From: Paraglomus occultum
Taxonomy: Eukaryota > Glomeromycota > Glomeromycetes > Paraglomerales > Paraglomeraceae
Assembly: GCA_910592205.1 (NCBI GenBank)
Contig: CAJVPJ010000363.1
Location: forward strand, 1-27,051
Direction: 5' to 3'
Length of the DNA stretch: 27,051 nucleotides
The notes under the pieces are model-generated. The model was given only the letters and a program-made list of their open reading frames with translations, did no database searches and was not told the DNA's origin. Shown here in pieces: positions 1-9,400 of the stretch. A program made the position numbers and the translations under genes. The first letter of the stretch is position 1; every line of letters begins with the position of its first letter.

Positions 1-2
<2 letters not shown>

Positions 3-70
<68 letters not shown>

Positions 71-98
71 GCAACAGCAGCAGCAGCAGCAACAACAA
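3..98 (+). repeat. CAA/CAG trinucleotide repeat encoding polyglutamine
   Basis: There are 22 CAA codons (3-68) followed by CAG, CAA, five CAG and three CAA. The tract is in the reading frame of the zinc-finger gene and touches the window edge, so its full length is unknown. Codon interruptions of this kind usually slow repeat expansion. Confidence 0.95.
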
Positions 99-1595
99 AG
101 AGTTTACCATCGACAACCACAAAGATCTTTTGCTGCGCCCATATCAGCAATCACTCATGTCCCATCCGCAACAGTTCGTCAAATTCCAATCGTCTCACTA
201 CAATCCATATCAAATTACTTTGCAAGTAACTCGAATGCTAGTCAAGCTGGCATTCAGGGGAGTATTCAAACTAATCAGACTGCCATGGTTTCTGGAACTG
301 CTAGAGATATTATTCATAATAATGAAGACATCCGTAAAAGTCGAAGCGAAAGATCGGCAATGCAGTCGGTTAGCAATTTGATTGATCATAATTTGACATT
401 TCAGGAAGACACAGGATTAGTAACGGAAATGTCAACCGACGTAACGTCAACGTTACAGGCTTTTACAACTACGACGACTGCAACTGCAAATGAAACGATG
501 ACGGGTACCGCTAACTCCATCTCACCTCCAATCTCAATCCCACTTTTAATCTCAAACTCGGTTTCAAACTCAAACTCAAAATCAAATTCGAGCGTGAAAT
601 CAAACTTAAAAGCAAAGAGATCGAGCCCAAGTTCAATCTCGCCTTTGATTTCAAATTCAACTCCAACGTCTTCGCCTTCGCCTTCGTCTTTGAACACCGC
701 GATGCCATATGGCTGTAACATTCCCACCTGTAATTCTCTATTTTCGTCTCCCAATACACTTTTTTATCACATCCGATCCACGCATGTAACCTTTTGCTCC
801 TCAAACCCAAATCACAAACCATACAAGTGTGGTATTGCTAGCTGTGAAAAAACGTATAAAAACATAAACGGGTTACATTATCATGTTACAAGGGCAAAAT
901 CAAAAAATTCAGAACATTGTGGAAAATTGCGGAAAAATAAAAACGTTTCGGATGAATTGAGAGCGGATGAAGAGACTGGAGAAAGTATGGAAGAAGATGA
1001 GGAAAGGCCATATAGGTGTGTCTATCCTGGATGTACAAAAAGATATAGAAACGTTAATGGACTACAGTATCATTCGAGAAACGGACACAAAGACGAGGGC
1101 AATCGCGAAGTTGATGGTAATAGTGATGGTGACGATGATAACGATGACATTGATCATGATGGAAATAGTGAAGAGGGCGCAGCTAGCAATTGTAACAAAG
1201 TCTCTAAAATATCTTATCCGACTACGCTTACAACAATCGCAACATCTTCGCCCACCGCGTCTTCAAGCTCACGGCGTTCTCTGACAACAATATCGCTGTA
1301 TGATATAATCCAACAAGACCTCCCTTCTCATCAAACTGCCACTCAAGATGCTACTACCATTATTGCTCAACATTCTAGTTCACATTCTAATCATGCTCAC
1401 AACGAGCATTCGATATTCTCTCTTTACAGTTGCGATGTAAATGGGTGTGGTGGGAGATTTAACAATCGAAGCGAGCTAGGTAATCATACTCGTCTTGTAC
1501 ATCCGCATTTAGATGTTATTTTGAATAATAGTATTAATGCAGCACTGACTTCTGGGGAAAACGCAATGGGTGATGGTTTTTGGAAGTGTAGTTGA
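3..1595 (+). CDS. C2H2 zinc-finger protein, SFP1/JAZF1-like (5' truncated by window edge)
   Basis: The reading frame is open from the first complete codon to the TGA at 1593-1595, so the ATG at 285 is internal and the true start lies outside the window. The visible part opens with at least 32 glutamines (3-98), then a Ser/Thr/Asn-rich linker. Four C2H2 fingers follow, all C-x4-C-x12-H: 708-785, 822-917 (with a long H-to-H loop), 1011-1088 and 1425-1502. Fingers 2 and 3 carry the motif Y-[KR]-N-[IV]-N-G-L-x-Y-H, typical of the SFP1/JAZF1 family. An acidic stretch separates fingers 3 and 4. In yeast, Sfp1 activates ribosomal protein and ribosome biogenesis genes; a role as a DNA-binding regulator here is inferred from the family. 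It converges on the eL19 gene, 342 bases away. The family call is fairly secure, one-to-one orthology is not. Confidence 0.8.
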
Positions 1596-1937
1596 AAAAA
1601 AAAGATTATTAGAAGGGTTAGACAAATTAAAAAGGGAAAATTATCGCAGGGTTGTATATTGTAAAAATTCGAAATACGCCTCCAAATAGAGCGTGAAAAA
1701 AAATAAAATGATTATTATTTATTCATTTGATAAGCAAGTCACTTTGGTTTGGATCCATGTATTCAATAGTCGCGCGCATAATATCAGTCGACTTTATTTA
1801 ATTAAACATCACGTCCAAGCTCTTCATGATATAACTTACGCTAATCATCTTCGTACAAACCGCCCATCCTCACATCGAGCCTCACACACGCCCAACACCA
1901 CTGATTCATTTTCCTATCAACTCTTACAACATTCTCT
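1596..1937. other. Convergent 3' intergenic region
   Basis: This short gap lies between the stop codons of the zinc-finger gene (+) and eL19 (-). An AATAAA at 1702-1707 on the plus strand could serve the zinc-finger gene. A TTTATT at 1793-1798 reads AATAAA on the minus strand and could serve eL19. No other gene is visible. Confidence 0.5.
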
Positions 1938-3258
1938 CTACGCCTTGGTCTCTTCCTCGTCGAGACCAAACATGGCAGCTTGTTTCTCAGCCTTGCGCTG
2001 AGAACGACGTTCACGTGCTGCCTTAGCTTTCTGGCGATGAGCTTCGGCTTGATCGCTAATAAAGAGAACAGAAAGCAAAACCATTAAAATAAAGAAGATA
2101 AAAATTTTTTCGCAGTCTACAGTATGGGCACCTGACACTGCAATATCAGAATATTGTTCCTACTTACGCAAGCATCTTAGTACGCTGCTTCTCTGCTTTA
2201 GCCTTGTGAATATAATCCATAAGAACACGCTTGTTCTTGAATACGTTACCCTTGGATTTCATGTAAAGCTGATGATATCTATAGATAAAACCGAATGGTT
2301 ATGAGCTAATTTTCCACTTTTCTAATCAACTTGTCCCCCTACTTATGCCTGCTCCCCATCCCCATCCCCATCCCCATCCCCATCCCCATCTACCTCGCCC
2401 ACCCAAATCTCTCACTTACAAGTGCTTATCAATCTTTTTAGCTTCACGATACTTTCTCAACAATCGTCTCAAAACTCTTTGCCGTCTCATCCACAAGACT
2501 GCATGAGGCATACGCGCATTCGCTGTACCCTTTCTCTTACCAGGACCAGTGTGACGACCCTTGCGTTTGGCTTCGAGTTTTTCTCGAACTCGGAAACGAG
2601 AGTGAATTACTTGGGGCTTCTTGATTATCAGACCATCCTTTATTAATTTGCGGATGTTTTGACCTGGAAGAAAACAGAGATTCGTTGAAAGAACGTGGAA
2701 AAGGGGAGATTTGAATTGGCGGAGAAAAAAGAAAAAATTGGCAAAGAAAGATGGTGATAATGGCTCAATTAAAAATCGATCTTCTGGTTTAATCCCATAG
2801 TAGCAATGAACGCTCTATCATTTAATCTACAAATTCGTATATTCACACTCTGCAAAAGTCATTTAACACACGCAGACCATTTTCGTTCAATCCTTTCTCC
2901 TAAAGTCTCTAAATTCTCTCCAATTCCCAATTAAAACTCACGAGAATTCGCAGCTGCAATATCGGAAACTTCATTTGGATCTAGCCAAACTTTTCTCTGA
3001 CCGCAATCGAGCACGCTGGCTGCAAGCCGCTTCTGACTCCTCAGATTCACCCTGTTTAAAACAGAGAATATTGTTATTCACAAGTGTTGGAATTTTGTCT
3101 GTCGATATAATTGAGTAAGTTATATGAATCATTGATCATTATTATGCAAGTCATTTTGCAATATGAACAAGCTATTCAAGTAATATTGTAGTCTCGTTCA
3201 CGTATTTCTGCATCAATTTTAAGGTGGTGATAATACTCCATCGCCGATCTACTTACAT
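1938..3258 (-). CDS. RPL19: 60S ribosomal protein eL19, five exons
   Basis: The spliced product is a structural protein of the large ribosomal subunit, 194 residues (yeast has 189). Exons on the minus strand are 3258-3257, 3051-2942, 2663-2420, 2278-2168 and 2055-1938. All junctions keep frame and use GT-AG. Exon 1 carries only the A and T of the start codon, and exon 2 supplies the G. Conserved family blocks are visible: [69 protein letters not shown] and the basic helix [12 protein letters not shown]. The C-terminus adds an acidic tail ending DEEETKA. A pyrimidine-rich leader lies just upstream on the coding strand, as is common for ribosomal protein genes. The four introns are 205, 278, 141 and 112 bases. 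Identity is essentially certain. Confidence 0.97.
2354..2389 (-). repeat. Hexanucleotide repeat (CCCCAT)6 inside eL19 intron 3
   Basis: Six perfect CCCCAT copies on the plus strand read as six G4-tracts separated by AT in the eL19 transcript. The tract starts about 30 bases downstream of the intron's 5' splice site at 2419/2418. Its spacing meets the usual definition of an RNA G-quadruplex motif. Confidence 0.9.
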
Positions 3259-3287
3259 TTGGGCTAGAGGAATTTGTCAGATCGCTA

Positions 3288-3320
3288 TATTGAAAGAGGG
3301 GAGGAAGGTTGAGAGAGACG
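3288..3320 (-). promoter_or_regulatory. Pyrimidine-rich leader or start region of eL19
   Basis: On the coding (minus) strand this stretch is almost entirely C and T, and lies about 30-60 bases upstream of the split start codon. Pyrimidine-rich stretches at transcription starts are common in ribosomal protein genes. The start site itself is not determined from sequence. Confidence 0.3.
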
Positions 3321-3810
3321 GGATTAAAAATTGTTATATGTGAAAATTTTTCTGAAAGGTGACGTACATAGTATATGGCGCAGTACAAAAGAGGTTATTG
3401 GTACGTCAACCGTACATCTATATAGTGATTACAATGCCTTGTCTAAAAGAACAGGAGCTTCTAATCCATAATTTTTTAGAATATAGCATTATGATTATTA
3501 GCTCGTATATTAATAAGCTGTTGAAACGTAATTATAATACCGAAATGTGCACTTATTGGAACCGGGCGAGTTCTACTATTACTATTCACATGAATCCTTC
3601 GTTTACAAACAACTTATTGGTACTAGTACGTGTGCATTTGGCAAGACAACATGACTGCATCAACTCAAATCACAATTGTCCCAAGTACAAGTGGGCTAAC
3701 CTTTGCATTTAGTAAGTTGACTTGTTACTGTTATTATATTTATGTAAAGTCTCATGCACTCACACACTTGTTGCTTTTAATTTTCAACTTTTGATCAGGT
3801 TAATTAATGT

Positions 3811-3981
3811 CAGTGATATCAGTGATATAATCCTTTGGCAGACACTGGATGGCGTGGGAGTAAGCGATCGAGTTCTATATGCAGTGATATCAGTGATATA
3901 TAATCCTTTGGCAGACACTGGATTGCGTAGGAGTAGAAAAAAGCGATTGAGTTCTACATGGAGGCTGCTGATCGTGAATTC
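3811..3981 (+). pseudogene. Decayed Sel1-repeat fragment in a tandem duplication
   Basis: Two tandem units, 3811-3881 (71 bases) and 3882-3960 (79 bases), match closely apart from a 2-base and a 6-base gap and a few substitutions. Translating 3903-3941 gives a segment with L-W-Q-T-L-D-x-V-G-V-E-K, which aligns to the Sel1 signature LG-x-C-Y-x-D-G-V-G-V-E-K. One base later, in the next frame, 3943-3981 reads AIEFYMEAADREF, matching the Sel1 helix A-I-E-[WF]-Y-x-x-A-A. The frameshift, the missing D-E-x-K piece and stop codons soon after indicate a pseudogene. The parent may be a relative of the Sel1 gene at the right end. Confidence 0.55.
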
Positions 3982-6415
3982 CTGACAGTTTAAGTTGGTG
4001 CCAAATGAACTATGGTAGACAAGCCATAACAATAATTTTGCGGACAATTAAGCAATTTATTGGTCTCTCTGATTATGATGGGACTAAATTGCTCTTCCAT
4101 GAAATCATAATCAGGAAAGATTAGGACAAGTTCATGACTCAAAAGAATGCTGATGTAGAAAGAAGGCAACTTTTATTTGTGGATAGTGGTATTAGATTAA
4201 CTTCTCTGGAGTCTGTTAAGAATAAGGCTTCTATATGATGAGTGCAGGGATGTTTGGGACAGGAACCATATTTTTCAGGCAAGATATTCTTAATATTAAG
4301 AAAGAATTCAGAGAACATGACATGGTCAGGAACACCAGTGAAGACTTATGCTGGAGAATAGTCTGTCTTCATTGCGACGGTTTGTAGAGAAATATTCTTT
4401 TATTATGAATTGGGAATACAGATCACGGGTAAACTCGTTAGAGGCAACTATTATGGCTTATTTTTAAAATAATAAAAAAATGGTGTTTAAAACACATATT
4501 TATATGCAAACCCTTACTGTTGTTAAGCACCTGGGTTGATATTACTGAAAAATACAGTCACTTCAATGGGATGGGTATTATAATATGACTCCATATTAAT
4601 ATACAAAAACAAAATGGGCCTGGACTTGATGCCGATATTCCTCACTTTTCCTGCATGCAGAAGCTGGCGGACTTATACAATGCTTTGAAGCAGAATAAGA
4701 CACTCACTCATACTAAAAGATGGGAGTTGTGATTTCGTTAGTGGGCTTCTTTTCTATATAGATGTTTTAAATTTACAAAAAAAAAACTGCAGAAATATCG
4801 TGACGGCCAAATGCCGTAATCAAAAATTCGTTTATAGTCAAAATAAAGTTTACTGTTACTACGGAATTATTTAATTGGGTGACAAGTTAGTGAAACACAT
4901 GTATTTTATGTATAACTTAGATTTCGAACACCATAAGTAGATGATAATCCGCGAGTAGACGTCTGAGAGGGAAATGGAATACAAAAGTGACGAGCTCGAA
5001 TAATGATATAAAATTCATTATATAAACAACTCTTTTTCCAGACAGAAAAGTAAGTTGGTTACTGCTGAATGGTAAAACCGAAAGCGGAACTACTTCCCTG
5101 GGGGTGGTTTCATCTCTTGTAATAAAATATTATATTCGTTATTTATTATTGGAATTATTAAATTATTATCGATCGTATCATTGTTATCATTGTCTTTGTT
5201 CTTTATTTTCGATATCGATACTTTGATGTAAGCTCTTCGTCGAAGTTGCCTTTGGCGTAATCTCTTGACGACTAATAAGGAAGGCATGAGAAGTGTTCAG
5301 TTTAGAAAGACTGCGATTATAAGACCTTATGTTTAGCACGTTCGTAATATAGACGATGTATAACACCGAGAGTTTATCCAATAAAGTTATTGTGAACTTA
5401 TTATCGTTGCAAAGCTATTGTGAATTTATCGTTATTTTGTTTAAGTTAAAATATTATTTCGTTAATGAGTGGGAGCCTATGCTAAAATGTTAGTAGAGTA
5501 TCGGAGCCATAGAGCGTGATAGAGACACGAAGCGAAATGCGGATACTCTCGATGAAAATCCAACAGAAGCATTACAGTGGAAAGAGAAACAATAATGTGA
5601 CGGCAGAAAATAACTTTAACGAAATAATATTTACGATACGAATATTAATATTTTTATGTGAGAACGGCATTTCTTCATCCGTTAGTATTCAGGCACATAT
5701 GTTGTACCTGACCTTTCATCCGTATGATGAAACGGCGATTACGATGTTATTGTTAAATATATATTAACGAAATTAATAGGTCATTGAGAGTAACGATTAA
5801 ATTAGAAATGTTATAATTTTTATTTAATAGTTATATGTTTATAAATGTTACGGATAGTATAGAAAGTTCGATGGAGAATATATCCCTTGCCTCTCAGATA
5901 TATTCGAGACGTGAACCCACTGCGACAAGTGTACTATAATAATCAACATAGTCATTCGTCTAGCAATAGTAAAATTATTCATCTAGAAAAGAATTATTCT
6001 CTAAAATGATAATTAGTAGCTATGTGCGATATTAGAGACTTGAATAATATAATAAAATTGGCTAAGTCGGTGGCCTCATCACTAAGCATCGATACTACAG
6101 AGCACTATTGTCACGGTGAGGAACCAAGCTGATGGAAGATCTTCGTCGTCTGTTTTGTCAGTAATAGTAAGAATAAACGATTTCATTTTTTTCAGTAGCT
6201 CCATATAACGAAAAAGTAGCTCTATTTATGAACGTTGATGTAGAGTAACAGGCGGCAGACATAACAATTACTCGAGATTCTCATTCAAAATTGTAGCGGC
6301 AGAATTTAAAAGTCATGGTAATACACGTATCAATATTATCCTATCACGTGTTGGATGTCCAAAATTTTTATTTCGAACTTTTTGTCGATCAATTGTAAAT
6401 TAATAGTAAATATAA

Positions 6416-9400
6416 ATGAACACCAAAGGCGGTAAAAAGACTGTGAAAAAAGCAGTCAAAGGGAAAGTAAAAAGTAATGGAGCTGGAACCGATTTATCTG
6501 CAAAGGGGGATCTTGCAACAAGGGTTAATGCCAAGACGGACAAAAAAAGAAAGCGTCCGAAAGAGAATTCGATAGTTGACAATTCAGCAACCGTATCAGC
6601 GTCTGAGGAGATTGATTTTCCACGGGGCGGAAGCATTGTACAAAAACCGATCAAAGTACAGACGAATTGATTAAATTCAGAGCGCGTAGGATGTCGACAG
6701 TGAACGATTAACATTCTTTGACATTTTTTTTGGTATAGGATGAGCAAGACGAGATGCAGGAAAGCACAGAATCACCTAAAAAGAAACGTAAACATTCCAA
6801 TACTAGCAAACACGCCAAACAGGCTTCAAAGGATGAGATTAATCGCGCTATGCGCCCAGTAGAGATATTGACTTTCAATGTAACTAGTCTCTTGCTGTTT
6901 TCTTTTAATCGCACTATCGTGATCCGGGTTTCTATTTACTAACTTTTGAATTACCATCTCACGCTCGGACAGAAATTAACTGTTGGTACATGTCTTCTGG
7001 GCCAAATCCAGCAGATCGACGACATCGAGCTTACCGTTTCACTGCCAAACCAACTTATCGGTTATGTACCGATAACTCAAATTTCTTCGGCCATTTCCAG
7101 GGCCGTTGAGACAGCAGCTAACGCTGATTCTGATGACGAAATGTCAGATGAAAGTAATTCACCATTGCCTGACCTGAGGAATTTGTTCGCGGTTGGACAA
7201 TGGGTCCGTTGTGCTGTTCTCGGCAAAGAAGGAGGTAATAATGACAACGTAAAAGACAAGCGGAAAAAGAGACGAGTGGAGTTGAGTTTGAATCCAGAGA
7301 TTGTGAATAACGGCATCGTGGTCGACGATCTCGTCAAAGGAATGGTGAGTTGAGCCTTGAGTTGGACTGAAGAGTGACGATTTTGCAATAACGTTAATTT
7401 ATTGATTATTCTTATGATATCATCAAAGATATTGTCTGCAGTTGTAGACAGCGTTGAGGACCATGGCTATATTCTGTCATTTGGTTTCAATGGAGTAAAT
7501 GGCTTTTTACATGATAAGGATGCGAAAAATTATATTTTAGAGCGTAACAACAACCAACGCTTAATAGTCGGACAATTGCTCACAGTGAGCGTCCTCAAAG
7601 TAAACGACGATCGCCGAACAGTCAAAGTAACGATAAACCCAAAAATTATATCATCCTCATTAATCTCTGACGCCGTTTCCAACATTGCTTCCTTAACCCC
7701 GGGAAACCTTGTCGACGTATTGATAACTGAAATTCACGCCAACGGCCTTATTGGTAAAATCATGGGATTCTTTGATGGTATCATAAACTGGTTCCATGTT
7801 GGCGAAAAGTTTGTTACAGGGCTTAAGGATTTGGAGAGTAAATTTAAGCCGAATATGAAAATACGAGCGCGGGTTATCTATACCATGTTTTCGAATACCG
7901 AGAAAAAAATTGGCTTATCGGCTGCCGACCATGTGAAGAGTTTGGGACTTTCAAAATTGAATGATACAGCTACATCAGTCAAACCTATGACTGACGCGTT
8001 TCCTATCGGGGCTATATTTGAGAAAGTTGTCGTAAAGAGAGTTGATAGTAAGTCTGGATTAGTCGTTGAGATTGAAAATTTGGCTATTGCCGGATATGTG
8101 CAAGTATGGTTTATTTCATTATTTATGGCGTGGTTTATTTTATAACGATTGTGTCTCGTTGTTTACTTTTATATTTTTATTCGCAGAAATCGCAAATTTC
8201 CGACGAGCCGATCGCCTCTCGTCCTGCAAATAGCGGCAAATTTAATATAGACTCTACTCATCGCGCACGTGTCGTGGGATATTCTATGGTAGATGGGTTA
8301 TTACAGTTGTCTCTCAGAGAATCTGTGCTGAAACAAAGCTTTTTAAGGCATGAAGATATCCAAGTTGGACAAGTGGTTAAGGTATGTCTTTACTCGCAAA
8401 TAGTATAGTTTGACTTTACTCAGTTCACGCTCTAACAGCCATTCGTTTACTTATTTCCAGGGCACCGTACGAAACTTAATTCCTAGTGGCGTCATTGTAT
8501 CTCTAGCTGAGAACATAACGGCACTCGCTCCAACTCTTCATTTGTCTGATGTAAAACTTACTCATCCTGAACTCAAATTTAAACCTCAAGATACGGTCAA
8601 ATGTCGCGTCCTAGTTACAAACCCATCCGACAAGCGCGTTTTGGTCACATTAAAGAAAGCCCTGGTTAATAGTAACTTTCCTATTATTACATCTCTCGCC
8701 GATGCGAAAGAAGGTTTAATTACTCATGCCGTCATAACGGGAATGAATCGAGCGGGCTGTTTTGTTACTTTTTATAATAGTTTTTCTACATTTGTGCCGG
8801 TAGCAGAATGTAGTGAGACTTTTGTAAATGACGTGAGTGAAAAGTTCTCAATTGGACAGACAATAAAGTGTAGAGTTATGAGCGTCGACCAAGAGAAAAA
8901 GCTACTTAAAGTTAGTTTCCGAACAAATGTCGGGAGTGATAGCGAGCATAAGGATGTGGATATGGATATGGATTTGGATGTGAGCGATACGAAGGCTGGT
9001 GAGGTATTTGCAGTCAAACTACTCGTATTCTCTACGATTCACCAATTTTTAAGGAAAAATGTCGACTTATCTGGTCGTTTCTTCTCATTAATAGATAACG
9101 CAGGGCAAGGTTGTCTCCAAAAAGTCAAATACACTCATTCTTTCGCTGCAACCCTCTCAAAGCCGCGCTGTCCTGCATCAGTCACATTTGTCGGATCATA
9201 TCGGTTCCCATGCACAGCAACTGTTTGATTCGATAAAAGTTGGTGACGATTTGCATGATATTGTAGTGATCGGAACGAATAAAACTAAAAATGCTGTTTA
9301 TGTGAGTAAAAAGCCGATGCTTGTACGGGCGTGCAAAGAAGGAAAGTTGCCGGAAAAGTTGGAAGATGTAAATATTGGGGATTTCGTGGTTGGATACGTG

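Larger units (their letters stand above)
3259..6415. other. Gene-poor intergenic region, 3.2 kb
   Basis: No intact gene is supported. Short open frames, such as 5516-5767 (+), have no recognisable motif. The region holds the decayed Sel1 fragment at 3811-3981. It also holds an 11-base perfect inverted repeat (4069-4079 against 4104-4114, 24-base spacer). The rest is AT-rich. The RRP5 promoter must lie toward the right end, but no clear TATA element or ribosome-biogenesis motif was identified. Confidence 0.6.

Noticed and set aside
401-822. Minus-strand open frames opposite the zinc-finger gene
   Set aside because: They mirror a repetitive Ser/Asn/Thr-coding region and show skewed Glu/Phe or Leu/Ser composition; the plus-strand frame with zinc fingers is clearly the real one.
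2056-3256. Intronic box C/D snoRNA in eL19
   Set aside because: No convincing C box with a paired D box and terminal stem was found in any of the four introns.
4000-4740. Possible continuation of the decayed gene right of 3981
   Set aside because: Fragments such as 4041-4127 (+) are open briefly, but no family motif can be tied to them and stops are frequent.
9004-9228. Read-through of the RRP5 frame past 9003
   Set aside because: The continuing frame is unlike an S1 domain, while splicing 9003 to 9104 restores one (GKVVSKKSNTLILSL) in the expected place.
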